Assembly: GCA_029237825.1 (NCBI GenBank)
Contig: JAQZBQ010000002.1
Coordinates: 476,820-540,819, forward strand
Direction: 5' to 3'
DNA: 64,000 nt
Source of the DNA: Bacteroidota bacterium
GTDB taxonomy: Bacteria; Bacteroidota; Bacteroidia; B-17B0; Aurantibacillaceae
The translations under genes and the position numbers were made by a program. The notes beneath the pieces were generated by a model. The model saw only the letters and a program-made list of their open reading frames with translations. It searched no databases and was not told the DNA's origin. The stretch's first letter is position 1; each line of letters opens with the position of its first letter. Below, one piece after another: positions 43,309-53,208 of the stretch.

Positions 43309-46272
43309 ATGAATTCTCCGATTTTCAAAATTTTAATATTCGCTTTTATTTTTTTTAGCAGCATTGTTTTCTCCCAGACTTATGTAATTAAAGGTAATAT
43401 TAAAGATGCTTCAACCAATGAGGGATTGATTGGTGCTAGCGTTATGGCGAAACCAGGGGTAGGTGGTATCACGGATGTTGATGGCAATTATTCTTTTAAT
43501 ATTGAGCCTGGACAGTATATTTTAAAAGTGAATTACGTAGGTTATATTCCCCAAGAAGTAAAAATAAAAGTTATCGACAAAGCAGTTGTAGCGGATTTTA
43601 CGTTAGAGTCCCAAACATTGGATGAAGTTGAAGTTACTGCAAATATTGGTACTGTACGAGAAACACCTGTTGCGATTACAAATATTTCGCAACAAAAAAT
43701 TCAGGAAGAATTGGCAGGAAGAGATTTGCCAATGATATTAAATAGTACGCCTGGAGTATACGCTACAGAACAAGGCGGCGGAGCGGGAGATTCTCGTATC
43801 ACATTACGAGGATTCGATCAGGCGAATATTGCGGTTATGGTTGACGGTGTTCCCGTGAATGATATGGAGAATGGTGCCGTATACTGGAGTAATTGGGATG
43901 GGCTAAGTGAAATTACAAAAACTATGCAAGTGCAAAGGGGTTTGGGCGCTACCAAACTCGCTATTTCTTCTGCCGGTGGAACAATGAATATTATTACAAA
44001 ATCCCTTGATCAGAAACCAGAAACCAGTGTGAAACAAGAATTTGGAAATAATAATTACCGTCGGACAGCTTTTAGTTATAACTCGGGTTTATTAAAAAAC
44101 AAATTTGGAGCGGTCCTTGCAGGAAGTTATAGACGAGGAGATGGTTATGTTCAAGGTACATTTATAGAAGCTTGGAGTTATTTTATTAAACTTCAGTGGA
44201 AAATTAATGAACGACATTTACTTTCACTCAGTGGAAATGGAGCTCCACAAAGACACGGGCAAAGAGCTTTCCAAACAACACTTGGCGTTTTTAATAAAGA
44301 ACTGGCATCGGAATTAGGTGTTCAATACCCTGATTCTAACATGTATAATTCCGGGTTTTTAAATATTAATTCGGATGTAAAGGCAAGATCATATAATTAT
44401 GATGTCGCAAAACTCAACGGGGAAGATTATTTTTTAAGAACAAATTATTACCACAAGCCTTTAATTAATTTAAGTCATTTTTGGAGTGCGAATGAGAAAT
44501 TAACAATATCTACAGTAGGTTATGGATCATTTGGTTTTGGAGGAGGAGTATCATTAAACAATTCTATTTCCAACGATAAAACTACAGGATATATTGATAT
44601 TACAACGCTGTATAATAACAATTCAAACTTTGTCGCTACAGGCAATACATTAAAGTATTTCGGAGATGAGAGGCGTTCCTCTAATTTCTTAAGGACTGCA
44701 GTTAACAATCATCGTTGGTATGGATTATTGTCAACGGCTATTTATAAATTAAGCAGACCATTAACTATTACGTTGGGTGTTGATGCAAGGTATTATCAAG
44801 GATTGCATTATAGAGAAATTACTGACTTGCTAGGAGGTGATTATATTCGGGAGGTCTCAGATAAAAATGGTGCGAAAGGACTAATTGATCCATTTAACCC
44901 TACTGCCATTGATCCAAATTTTAAAAAGGAGATGAAACGAATTGGCGACAAAGTGGGTTACAATTATGATGGGTTCGTAAATTGGGGAGGTTTATTCAGT
45001 CAAGTAGAATACAAAAAGGATCGCTGGACAGCTTTCATGACAGTAACTGGTTCTTATACAGGTTACCAAAGACGGGATTATTTTGAAAGAAAAGACGTGA
45101 CTGTTGGAGATGAAAGGAAAGGATTAAATAAGGTTCTAGATTACTTTAAAGATAATAAAGATACCAAGGTGTTTGAGGCTATCGTGGGATTTAACGAGAC
45201 TCTGTTAGTTAATGATAATAGTGATCAATCTAATAGTAATTCTTATTTTGTATATACGAACCATGATCATCGAACGTTTGAGAAAGGTGATACAACTTTT
45301 GTTGTCAAGTATAACACTGCTGCAAATCCTGTTGATACTTTTTATTTATTAAATGCTACGCAATATACAATTGATTCAGAAAAGGCTAAATACGCTTCAA
45401 CGCGCAAAAAATGGTTTCCTGGTTATACAATTAAAGGAGGCTTAAATTTTAAAATTAATTCTCATTTTAATGTTTACGGGAATATAGGGGTTTTAAGTGT
45501 TGCACCGAAATTTAACAATGTTTTCAACGGCAATCAGGTGGGAAATAAAGTTTACCAAGACGCCTCCAACCAGCAAATTATTTCTCAGGAAGTTGGTGCA
45601 GGGGTGTTGTTTAAACAAGTTGCAGCAAACCTTAACATTTACTATACGAAATGGAATAATAAGCCGGTACCAACGGTTACTCAGGGCGATTATGTATATA
45701 ACGTTAATGGTGTAAACACTTCGCATTTCGGGGTTGAAGTTGATTGGGTATATAAAATAATTAAACAAATTGAATGGGAGGGCGCAATTTCATTTGCCGA
45801 TTGGAAATATCTGGATGGTAGAACGGTATATGTTTCCGATCCAATTACAGGAGCAATTACAGGAACCGTTGATTTTAGTGCGAAGAACGTTCATTTAGGT
45901 AATGCTGCACAAATGCAAATTAGTAATGCTGTAAAATTCAATATTTATAGAGGTTTTTGGTTAAAACCACGTTATACCTATTTCGGAAAAAATTATTCAA
46001 ATTTTAACGCAACCGATTTACAAGGTGTGAATAAAGATCGAGAGTCTTGGAAAATGCCTAATTATGGATTGCTGGACCTGAGCGGAGGTTATGAATACAA
46101 ATTAGATAAGATAAGAATTAACCTAAATCTAAACGTGACAAATGTGTTAGATATGTTTTATATATCTGATGCGCAAAATAATGCTGTTCGCCAAAATTTC
46201 GATGCAAATTCCGCGACAGTATTTATTGGACCAGGTCGTCAATTTAAGTTTGGAATGAAATTAATTTTTTAA
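43309..46272 (+). CDS. TonB-dependent outer-membrane receptor
   Basis: 987 aa. Signal peptide, then a carboxypeptidase-like regulatory (CNA-type) domain (about residues 24-108, YVIKGNIKDASTNEGLIGASV). The plug domain follows (about residues 115-230: RDLPMILNSTPGVYATEQGGGAGDSRITLRGFDQANIAVMVDGVP in part), and a 22-strand barrel ends in a C-terminal Phe (FGMKLIF). The protein lacks the SusD partner expected for SusC-type glycan importers. It starts 86 bp after the lamin-tail gene and lies 17 bp upstream of the endonuclease gene. The imported ligand is unknown; the neighbours suggest nucleic-acid breakdown products. Confidence 0.94.
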   Translation: MNSPIFKILIFAFIFFSSIVFSQTYVIKGNIKDASTNEGLIGASVMAKPGVGGITDVDGNYSFNIEPGQYILKVNYVGYIPQEVKIKVIDKAVVADFTLESQTLDEVEVTANIGTVRETPVAITNISQQKIQEELAGRDLPMILNSTPGVYATEQGGGAGDSRITLRGFDQANIAVMVDGVPVNDMENGAVYWSNWDGLSEITKTMQVQRGLGATKLAISSAGGTMNIITKSLDQKPETSVKQEFGNNNYRRTAFSYNSGLLKNKFGAVLAGSYRRGDGYVQGTFIEAWSYFIKLQWKINERHLLSLSGNGAPQRHGQRAFQTTLGVFNKELASELGVQYPDSNMYNSGFLNINSDVKARSYNYDVAKLNGEDYFLRTNYYHKPLINLSHFWSANEKLTISTVGYGSFGFGGGVSLNNSISNDKTTGYIDITTLYNNNSNFVATGNTLKYFGDERRSSNFLRTAVNNHRWYGLLSTAIYKLSRPLTITLGVDARYYQGLHYREITDLLGGDYIREVSDKNGAKGLIDPFNPTAIDPNFKKEMKRIGDKVGYNYDGFVNWGGLFSQVEYKKDRWTAFMTVTGSYTGYQRRDYFERKDVTVGDERKGLNKVLDYFKDNKDTKVFEAIVGFNETLLVNDNSDQSNSNSYFVYTNHDHRTFEKGDTTFVVKYNTAANPVDTFYLLNATQYTIDSEKAKYASTRKKWFPGYTIKGGLNFKINSHFNVYGNIGVLSVAPKFNNVFNGNQVGNKVYQDASNQQIISQEVGAGVLFKQVAANLNIYYTKWNNKPVPTVTQGDYVYNVNGVNTSHFGVEVDWVYKIIKQIEWEGAISFADWKYLDGRTVYVSDPITGAITGTVDFSAKNVHLGNAAQMQISNAVKFNIYRGFWLKPRYTYFGKNYSNFNATDLQGVNKDRESWKMPNYGLLDLSGGYEYKLDKIRINLNLNVTNVLDMFYISDAQNNAVRQNFDANSATVFIGPGRQFKFGMKLIF

Positions 46273-46289
46273 TAATAATAAATATAACA

Positions 46290-48563
46290 ATGACAAAAAG
46301 TACACTACTCTTAGCGATAATTTCCTTTATCAATATAGGATCCTTTGCTCAAGCGCCTTTACCAACCTCTGAAAATTTTAATAATTTCACAGGTGTTTTT
46401 TCTCAGGCTGGATGGACATTTAATGAAAATCCAAGCGGCACCCCGAATTATTCATACCCTTCAGGTGGTGTGTTAGGAACTGCTGCGGGACGACTTGATG
46501 AAGCAAATGATAATATTGTTGTTTATGTAGGTGATCAAATGGGACCTGTATCTTTCGCACTAAAGGGTACAGCAACTGCTGGAGCTTGGCAGGGAACTTT
46601 TAATGTTGAGGAATCGGTAAATGGACTTAGCTGGTCCGCTCCATTAGCATCTTACACGACTGGAGTACTTGCCACCACTTTTAACACGTATACTGTAATT
46701 CCAAGTGCTTCGGCCCGATATATTCGCTGGAATTTTGCAAACAAGGTGAGTGGATATAATGTTGCGATTGATGATATCATTATTACTGAAGGGAATCCTA
46801 GTAATGAAGATATAAATGTTTGGTTCAATTCTACGAATATATTGTCTAATGGGACTACATCAGCCTACAATTCGCCTGTAGGAACATCATTAAATTTAAA
46901 TTTTCTGGTGCGGAATGTTGGTATGTCAACTTTAAATGTTTCTGCGGTATCCTTTACTGGGGCAAATGCATCCGATTATTCCATTGTAAGCCCATCTTTA
47001 CCTTTTTCTGTTAACGCTCAATCGTCACAGTCATTAATTGTTACTTTTAATCCTTCTGCAAATGGTTCCCGAATTGCTGATTTACTTATTTCTAGCAGTG
47101 ATCCCAATGAAGGTGTGTACGTTATTCATCTAAATGGTGTGGGGGGAGCTTTTGCCTCTGAACCGAGTGGACAGGCGACGGGCTTAAATTTTAGTAATAT
47201 CAAATCGTATAGAGCAACTTATACTTTTAGCCCAGCTATAGGTGGCGCAGATGGTTATATTGTTTTGTATAAAAAATCATCCACTCCCATTACTGATTTG
47301 CCAACAGATGGCATTTCGTATTTAAGAGGAGATAATATTGGTTCAAGCAAAGTTGCCTATATTGGAACAAGCACCCTGAATATCGTACCTAATGTGTGGG
47401 CTTCAACACCATACCAATTAGCAATATTTTCTTTTAATGGAAGTGGCGCCTCAATTAATTACAATACGACATCGCCTACACTTAATGGATTTACAAGTTT
47501 AGGATCGATGCAACCAGTAGCAGAGTATAATGGAATCTCAACAACCAATACGAGTTTTCTTACAGATTTACATAATAAAATATACCCGCACACATCAATT
47601 TTTTATAGCAATTATACTACCACAATGCTGAATTTGTTTGAAGCTAGAGATACAGTAAACGGACAAAAATTTGTGGAATGTCGTTATAGTGGTTATCGTG
47701 CAGTTTATACGCCTCCGTTCGATTGGACCGCTAATGATTTTAGTAGGGAGCATTCTTATTGCCACCAATGGATGCCTTCAAATCCTGCAGATAATCCGGA
47801 AAAACCTGAGTATAATGACCAACATCATTTATTCACAACAAAACAGACAGATGTCAATGCTGAACGAAGTAATTACCCATTAGGTGATGTTGTTAGTATT
47901 TTAAATTCTTTTATGGGATGTAAATCAGGTCAAGATGCTGTAGGGCATAAAGTTTTTGAACCACGAAGTGACCAAAAAGGTAATTCTGCTCGTGCATTAA
48001 TGTATGTTGCTGTAGCGTATAATGGTGTTAATGGAAATAATTGGAAGTTTAAAAATCCAATTAACAATACTAATATTCAGTACGGGCAAGATCAAAACAT
48101 TTTGAAAAAATGGCATTATCAGGATCCACCTGACGCTTATGAAATTGCACGAAATGACTTTTTAGATTCCTTACAAGGGAACCGGAATCCGTTTATTGAT
48201 AGTGCCCGCTATGCCTGTTACATAGATTTCTCGAACATGACGTATATTGCTAACCCAAGTTCTTCTTTTGGATGCCCTGTGGCTGTTGGAATTAAAGAAA
48301 ACCCTGCAACACAATTTGAGTATGTGTTAGCACCAAATCCTGCGTCAAGCGAATTTTTCTTATTAATTGACGCTCAAATTGCAGAAAAATTCAACTTAAA
48401 CCTAACAGACATTGCCGGTAGAACTGTGTACAGCAAAAGCGTGGACGTGACAAATGGTTTTAATAATATTGCTATTAATGATATAAAACTTCAAAGTGGA
48501 ATTTACTTTGTGAACCTTAGTTATAAAAACGAAAAAATTACACGGAAATTAATAATTGAATAG
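46290..48563 (+). CDS. Secreted endonuclease I family protein with T9SS type A sorting domain
   Basis: 757 aa. Signal peptide (LAIISFINIGSFAQ); an N-terminal beta-rich region (about residues 20-165); a choice-of-anchor-D/Ig-like module (about 175-290: ASDYSIVSPSLPFSVNAQSSQSLIVTFNP in part); a fibronectin-like stretch; and an endonuclease I domain (about 430-650) with the Mg-binding, catalytic core FSREHSYCHQWMP and EYNDQHHLF. The C-terminal T9SS sorting domain (LAPNPASSEFFL ... LQSGIYFVNL ... KLIIE) directs export. It should cut DNA or RNA at the surface. Third gene of the locus, terminated at 48584-48613. Confidence 0.92.
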   Translation: MTKSTLLLAIISFINIGSFAQAPLPTSENFNNFTGVFSQAGWTFNENPSGTPNYSYPSGGVLGTAAGRLDEANDNIVVYVGDQMGPVSFALKGTATAGAWQGTFNVEESVNGLSWSAPLASYTTGVLATTFNTYTVIPSASARYIRWNFANKVSGYNVAIDDIIITEGNPSNEDINVWFNSTNILSNGTTSAYNSPVGTSLNLNFLVRNVGMSTLNVSAVSFTGANASDYSIVSPSLPFSVNAQSSQSLIVTFNPSANGSRIADLLISSSDPNEGVYVIHLNGVGGAFASEPSGQATGLNFSNIKSYRATYTFSPAIGGADGYIVLYKKSSTPITDLPTDGISYLRGDNIGSSKVAYIGTSTLNIVPNVWASTPYQLAIFSFNGSGASINYNTTSPTLNGFTSLGSMQPVAEYNGISTTNTSFLTDLHNKIYPHTSIFYSNYTTTMLNLFEARDTVNGQKFVECRYSGYRAVYTPPFDWTANDFSREHSYCHQWMPSNPADNPEKPEYNDQHHLFTTKQTDVNAERSNYPLGDVVSILNSFMGCKSGQDAVGHKVFEPRSDQKGNSARALMYVAVAYNGVNGNNWKFKNPINNTNIQYGQDQNILKKWHYQDPPDAYEIARNDFLDSLQGNRNPFIDSARYACYIDFSNMTYIANPSSSFGCPVAVGIKENPATQFEYVLAPNPASSEFFLLIDAQIAEKFNLNLTDIAGRTVYSKSVDVTNGFNNIAINDIKLQSGIYFVNLSYKNEKITRKLIIE

Positions 48564-48583
48564 TCTCAAGTTAATTATTAAAT

Positions 48584-48613
48584 AAAAAACCCCTGTATCT
48601 CCAGGGGTTTTTT
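48584..48613 (+). terminator. Bidirectional terminator after the endonuclease gene
   Basis: AAAAAACCCCTG (48584-48595) pairs with CAGGGGTTTTTT (48602-48613), 6-base loop. It separates the plus-strand locus from the convergent sensor gene. Confidence 0.93.
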
Positions 48614-48620
48614 ATTAGGG

Positions 48621-49745
48621 TTAGTTGATATCAGGGTCTTTTAATTCCTCAGATAATTTGGTAATTTGATGAATTACAGAATCCAGTTCCTGTGCCGAGA
48701 CGTCTAAATGATTGATCACTTGTTGCCGTTCCGTCTCCCCATCCGTTAACCTGTAAATATTTACTAAACCCATGATTCTGGCCAGCGGTCCGCGTACTTT
48801 ATGTGACTGTATCCAGGCTATTTCCATCAATTTACTATTTTGTTTTTCAATTTTTTGAAGATGTATTTGAAGAGTACCCTCTTTTTCCCTTAATTGCTTG
48901 GTGCGTTCCAGCACTTTTAGTTCGAGTTTTTTAGGAAGGGTTAATAAAAAGATTGTGGTTAAACCACCTAATATAGCCACCAGAATTCCGATGAGAATGC
49001 TATGTATGAAATATTGGGTACTAACAGGTGTTTTCGAAGCTACTTTTAAAACCCAGTTGCCTAAAGGCAGGTTTAAAGTAACCTCTGCGTTGTTTCTGAT
49101 ATTTTTTTCGCCAACAAAAACCTCTATTAATCCTGTGTTAGGATTGATTTTACTTAACTGATAATTAAAATTACTTTTTTTCGTGTTTTCAAGTTGGGCT
49201 GTTTTAATCAGCGTTTCAATTTTTATGATAATAGCCGTAAAACCCGCGAATTGATTCTTTAAAAAATAAGGGACTCTTCCTATTATTCCCACACCACCTT
49301 GTTTTAATTTCAAAGGACCGGCAAAAAAGACATCCTTGGCTGTAATCGCCTTGTAAGCCTCACGATTCCTGTTTGGATCGCTTAATATGTTATATCCCAA
49401 AACAACTTCATTTCCTTTTTGGGGATAAACATGTGTTACAATGCCTTTCTCCAGAATTTGAATTGTTGAAACGCAGTGATTACTCATAATAAGCGCATTA
49501 CCGGTTGCATTAAAATCTTCAGGGACACCATAGTGCTCAATAATGAACCTAAGTGTTTGTGCCGGAGAAATGGCATGATACAAGCAGTTTTCCAGCCTGT
49601 TTTTCGCATTTAGTGCTTCATTAATAAGCGACCTTTTCTCCAATTCTTTATGGGTTTGATACCGTTTTAATACGAGTGCGAACGTGCACAAAAGTGTAAC
49701 TATGCACACAATAGCGCCAAACAGTATTGGTCTGTACTTTCTCAT
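48621..49745 (-). CDS. CHASE-domain sensor with HisKA segment but no ATPase domain
   Basis: 374 aa. One membrane helix near the N-terminus, a CHASE-type extracytosolic sensor domain (about residues 40-230), a second helix (FIHSILIGILVAILGGLTTIFLL), a coiled coil (about 275-310, LERTKQLREKEGTLQ) and a HisKA dimerisation helix pair with the H-box WIQSHKVRGPLARIMGL (His near residue 318). The protein ends after the second HisKA helix (ELDSVIHQITKLSEELKDPDIN) with no HATPase domain, and the frame stops cleanly before a terminator. Other Bacteroidota proteins share this truncated design. It cannot phosphorylate itself alone; a partner kinase or a non-kinase role is inferred. Confidence 0.85.
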   Translation of the reverse strand: MRKYRPILFGAIVCIVTLLCTFALVLKRYQTHKELEKRSLINEALNAKNRLENCLYHAISPAQTLRFIIEHYGVPEDFNATGNALIMSNHCVSTIQILEKGIVTHVYPQKGNEVVLGYNILSDPNRNREAYKAITAKDVFFAGPLKLKQGGVGIIGRVPYFLKNQFAGFTAIIIKIETLIKTAQLENTKKSNFNYQLSKINPNTGLIEVFVGEKNIRNNAEVTLNLPLGNWVLKVASKTPVSTQYFIHSILIGILVAILGGLTTIFLLTLPKKLELKVLERTKQLREKEGTLQIHLQKIEKQNSKLMEIAWIQSHKVRGPLARIMGLVNIYRLTDGETERQQVINHLDVSAQELDSVIHQITKLSEELKDPDIN

Positions 49746-49851
49746 CGGAATTGGATGGCTGGCGCGCTACGGTTAAATTTACTTTTGAAATTAAACATTT
49801 AATGAGTGCAGAAAGATTGCTAATATCACAGTTTACTTACAGATATAGCAT

Positions 49852-49887
49852 AAAAAAAGGGATAGCTTGAAAGCAACCCCTTTTTTT
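49852..49887 (-). terminator. Terminator downstream of the acyl-CoA dehydrogenase gene
   Basis: An A-run then GGG.T.GCTT pairs imperfectly with AAGC.A.CCCC and a T-run of seven. It follows the minus-strand stop at 49906. Confidence 0.75.
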
Positions 49888-49905
49888 GGATATAAATTAT
49901 ACCGA

Positions 49906-51081
49906 TTAGTCTCTTAATAGTTCCCGGCTTATTACAAGCTTTTGAATTTCACTGGTTCCTTCACCAATGGTGCACAATTTGCTGTCTCTATAGTACTTCT
50001 CGGCTGGAAAATCCTTTGTAAATCCATATCCGCCAAAAATCTGAACGGCTTCATTGGCGTTTCGAACGCACACTTCAGATGCATAGTATTTTGCGAAAGC
50101 ACCTTCCTTCGTCATTTTCTGATGACGGTTTTTAAGATCGGCTGCCTTAAACGTTAATAGTTCTGCTGCTTCTAACTCAGTAGCCATGTCTGCTAATTTA
50201 AAGCTAATGGCCTGAAACTGAGCGATAGGCTTACCAAATTGTTCACGCTCTTTAGAGTATTTTAGAGCGCATTCATAGGCTCCACGTGCAATCCCACAGC
50301 TTAATGCTGCAATAGAAATCCTGCCACCATCTAACACTTTCATAGCCTGGACGAAACCGTCACCTTCTTTACCCATCATTTGGTCTTTATGAACTCTGCA
50401 GTTTTCAAAAATCAATTCAGCAGTTTCACTAGCACGCATCCCTAATTTATTTTCTTTTTTACCCGATTTAAACCCTGGAGTTCCTTTCTCAATAATGAAA
50501 GCACTCATGCCATGACTGTCGCCTTTTGCACCAGTTCTTGCAATAACAACGGCTACATTTCCAGTGATGGCATGTGTAATAAAGTTTTTTGAACCATTTA
50601 ATACATAGTAATCGCCATCTTTAACGGCAGTAGTAGCCATCCCGCCAGCATCTGACCCTGTTCCGGTTTCAGTTAAGCCCCAGGCACCGATCCATTCCGC
50701 AGTCGCTAATTTTGGAAGGTATTTCGCTTTTTGTTCTTCGTTTCCAAACGCTAAAATGTGACCAGTACACAGGGAATTATGTGCAGCCATCGATAACCCG
50801 ATAGAACCACAAATTTTACTCAATTCAATGATTGCGGTCACATATTCCGTATAGGATAAACCTGAACCGCCATATTGCTCCGGAACGAGAACCCCCATTA
50901 ACCCCAATTCGCCCAGTTTTTTAAAAACGTCTACAGGAAAGATTTGATCTTCATCCCATTCCATCATTTTAGGATAGATATGTTCTTTACCGAATTTGCG
51001 AATCATATCGGCAATGGCATTTTGGTTTTCGTTTGTCTGGAAATTCATTCCAACATTAGGTTCTAATACTGCGCTAGACAT
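49906..51081 (-). CDS. Acyl-CoA dehydrogenase
   Basis: 391 aa, full length for the family. Motifs include [17 protein letters not shown] (FAD and substrate contact), the C-terminal [19 protein letters not shown] and [10 protein letters not shown], where the catalytic Glu is located in short/medium-chain enzymes. It introduces the alpha-beta double bond into acyl-CoAs in fatty-acid or branched-chain amino-acid breakdown. The start ATG (51081) overlaps the end of apt by 19 bases in another frame, so the genes are co-transcribed and probably translationally coupled. Substrate chain length is not decided by sequence. Confidence 0.94.
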   Translation of the reverse strand: MSSAVLEPNVGMNFQTNENQNAIADMIRKFGKEHIYPKMMEWDEDQIFPVDVFKKLGELGLMGVLVPEQYGGSGLSYTEYVTAIIELSKICGSIGLSMAAHNSLCTGHILAFGNEEQKAKYLPKLATAEWIGAWGLTETGTGSDAGGMATTAVKDGDYYVLNGSKNFITHAITGNVAVVIARTGAKGDSHGMSAFIIEKGTPGFKSGKKENKLGMRASETAELIFENCRVHKDQMMGKEGDGFVQAMKVLDGGRISIAALSCGIARGAYECALKYSKEREQFGKPIAQFQAISFKLADMATELEAAELLTFKAADLKNRHQKMTKEGAFAKYYASEVCVRNANEAVQIFGGYGFTKDFPAEKYYRDSKLCTIGEGTSEIQKLVISRELLRD

Positions 51082-51590
51082 GTGATGTTATTTGAGTGTT
51101 TAATTAATTTTTGTTTACCGTTTAAAAATTCCAATTCAACTATGAAGCAAAATCCACTGACATTTGCGCCCTGCGCCTGAATCAACCGTGCAGCTGCTTC
51201 CGCAGTTCCACCAGTGGCAAGTAAATCGTCATGCACCAGTACGTTCCAGCCTTTTTTCAAACTATCTTCGTGCATTTCTACCACAGCTGTCCCATATTCC
51301 AGTGCATACTCACACTGAATAGTCTTGTAGGGCAATTTACCTGCTTTTCTGATTAAAACAAAGGGAATATTTAATTTATTTGCCAATAAAAAACCAAATA
51401 AAAATCCTCGGCTTTCAATTCCAACTATGGCATCAGGCTTCATCTGCAATCCATTCATTAAGCCCTCAACAATGCGATTGCAAGTTTCCTGGTTTTCTAA
51501 AATCGGGGTAATGTCCTTAAATACAATCCCGGGTTTGGGAAAGTCAGGAACATCCCTGATTAGTGCTTTTATTGTGGATTCTAATGACAT
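51063..51590 (-). CDS. apt: Adenine phosphoribosyltransferase
   Basis: 175 aa from ATG 51590, the usual length. Starts SLESTIKALIRDVPDFPKPGIVFKDITP, the family hallmark, and has the PRPP-binding VLVHDDLLATGGTAEAAA. It converts adenine and PRPP to AMP (purine salvage). The open frame extends 15 residues upstream to 51635, but a -7 box at 51606-51613 falls inside that extension, so the shorter start is correct. Its end overlaps the acyl-CoA dehydrogenase start by 19 bases. Confidence 0.96.
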   Translation of the reverse strand: MSLESTIKALIRDVPDFPKPGIVFKDITPILENQETCNRIVEGLMNGLQMKPDAIVGIESRGFLFGFLLANKLNIPFVLIRKAGKLPYKTIQCEYALEYGTAVVEMHEDSLKKGWNVLVHDDLLATGGTAEAAARLIQAQGANVSGFCFIVELEFLNGKQKLIKHSNNITCLAQY

Positions 51591-51605
51591 CAAGTGTAAG
51601 GAAGG

Positions 51606-51613
51606 CAAACTTA
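51606..51613 (-). promoter_or_regulatory. apt -7 box
   Basis: Minus strand reads TAAGTTTG, an exact TAnnTTTG, 15 bases ahead of ATG 51590. Confidence 0.55.
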
Positions 51614-51750
51614 ATGAAATTTTGAGAAAAAGCATATTTATTCGGGCAAAATAACCCGATTTAGTCTACTACCGCTAAAACTTAGGCATCTCTTTTTGAA
51701 ATTCGATTAAATTACAGTCGTATTTGAGAATGTAACACAACACATCGCGT

Positions 51751-53058
51751 TTAATTCACGATTATTTTCCCTTGTTTTAGCGGTTGATTATCGGCAGAAA
51801 TTTTTGTCAAATAAATGCCACTTGAAAACGCCCGGCAGTCCAGAAGAATTTTCTCATCTGTATTTGAATGATGAATTGACTTCATCAGCACAGTTTTCCC
51901 TTCTAGGTTAAAGATTTCCACTGCAAGGTTTTTAAAGGATTGCTGGTTTGGTTTTACTAGGAATAGATTATCACCTAAAGATAAAAGTTCGACGTTGTTT
52001 TTTATTTCATTATTTATTGCAGTTGCGAAATCCACTACGTGTATCATTTTAGAGACACTATCCCTGCATCCGGTTGAGCTGATTCCAACCAGTTTGGATT
52101 CAAAATCGCCAGCAAAGGAATAACTGTGGCCAGGCTCGAAATCATTGTAAATATTGGCAGAGTTCCCAAATGTCCATTGATAAAATTCACAATTTGATGA
52201 CAGGTTCTGAGGCGTAAAATTGATGATGGAACTCGCTATAATCGTATCAGGTGCAGAAAATGATATCACAGGCTGAATGGTTGGAGTAATCGAATAAGAT
52301 CCTGTATGGGAGTAACATGCGTTGGCAAGCGACGAAATTTCTACACGGTAAACACCGCTATTCAATCCGGACAAGGAATCGGCTGCCATAGAATTTAACC
52401 TAGTTCGGAGTACATTGCCTAAAGTATCTTTCCAGGTATAGTTCCAGGGACTGAATACCTGGCCTTTTAATTTGATTGATCCCTCCTGAGGGAAATTGCA
52501 TACGGGCTGTAAGACCTGGGCTTGTACAGGTAGATCGAAATGTGATATGTTAAGAACAAATCGTAATCCGGATGTTACCGGGCTTAAAGTGAATATGTAT
52601 GGTCCGTTTAATATGTTTACGGAAGTAGAGTTTAACTGGTCAAATAGGCTAACGCAAGTCCCTACCGGAAGGAAATTTACGTCAGTTGCTGTAAGCGTAA
52701 ATGTACCAGAAACATTGGTTGTGGTTTTTATGTTGATGGAAAACGTAGATGTTACCGGACTTACGCCATTAATTTGCAAAAGTGTTGTATTGTATTCCTG
52801 TGATATGGTGGGAACTGTATTAGGGCCGGAAATTTTATAGGCATCGAATTCGCTGTCGAATCCGGCGCTCGCGCCTTCCTGATAATATAAAATTGTTTCG
52901 TCGAGATAGCTGCCGGGGCCTTTCATTTGAAGGCGTATCATGGGTACCTGGCTTTTAATTTCAGACGCCAGTAATAAGAATAGAACGCTTAAAAAAATAC
53001 CTGAAACCAACTGGGTGATGCCAGTTTGTATTAGTGTTTTAAATGAAAAAGCTTTCAT
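51751..53058 (-). CDS. PKD-domain surface protein with T9SS type A sorting domain
   Basis: 435 aa. The signal peptide has a long n-region (hydrophobic core GIFLSVLFLLLASEI). An Ig-like region rich in Thr/Ser/Asn occupies about residues 40-240. A PKD-type fold follows at about 255-340 (CEFYQWTFGNSANIYNDFEPGHSYSFAGDF in part). The last 80 residues are a T9SS sorting domain (LAVEIFNLEGKTVLMKS ... FSSGIYLTKI ... GKIIVN). Function unknown; a surface adhesin or structural protein is likely. Monocistronic by spacing, with its own -7 box. Confidence 0.85.
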   Translation of the reverse strand: MKAFSFKTLIQTGITQLVSGIFLSVLFLLLASEIKSQVPMIRLQMKGPGSYLDETILYYQEGASAGFDSEFDAYKISGPNTVPTISQEYNTTLLQINGVSPVTSTFSINIKTTTNVSGTFTLTATDVNFLPVGTCVSLFDQLNSTSVNILNGPYIFTLSPVTSGLRFVLNISHFDLPVQAQVLQPVCNFPQEGSIKLKGQVFSPWNYTWKDTLGNVLRTRLNSMAADSLSGLNSGVYRVEISSLANACYSHTGSYSITPTIQPVISFSAPDTIIASSIINFTPQNLSSNCEFYQWTFGNSANIYNDFEPGHSYSFAGDFESKLVGISSTGCRDSVSKMIHVVDFATAINNEIKNNVELLSLGDNLFLVKPNQQSFKNLAVEIFNLEGKTVLMKSIHHSNTDEKILLDCRAFSSGIYLTKISADNQPLKQGKIIVN

Positions 53059-53071
53059 GATTTTTTTTAAG

Positions 53072-53079
53072 CAAACTTA
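53072..53079 (-). promoter_or_regulatory. -7 box of the PKD/T9SS protein gene
   Basis: Minus strand reads TAAGTTTG, an exact TAnnTTTG, 13 bases ahead of the start codon. Confidence 0.5.
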
Positions 53080-53208
53080 TCCCCATTTTGTGCGGCCATA
53101 AAACTCATTCCATTTTCTTACTTTCAGATGTAATATTTTTGTGTTTTTTGTATTGAAGTGAGATATCAAAAAAAAACTTATATTTAAAATTGTATTTAGA
53201 TCCTCCGT

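Noticed and set aside
51591..51635. N-terminal extension of Apt
   Set aside because: It spans a -7 box and adds residues absent from the family.
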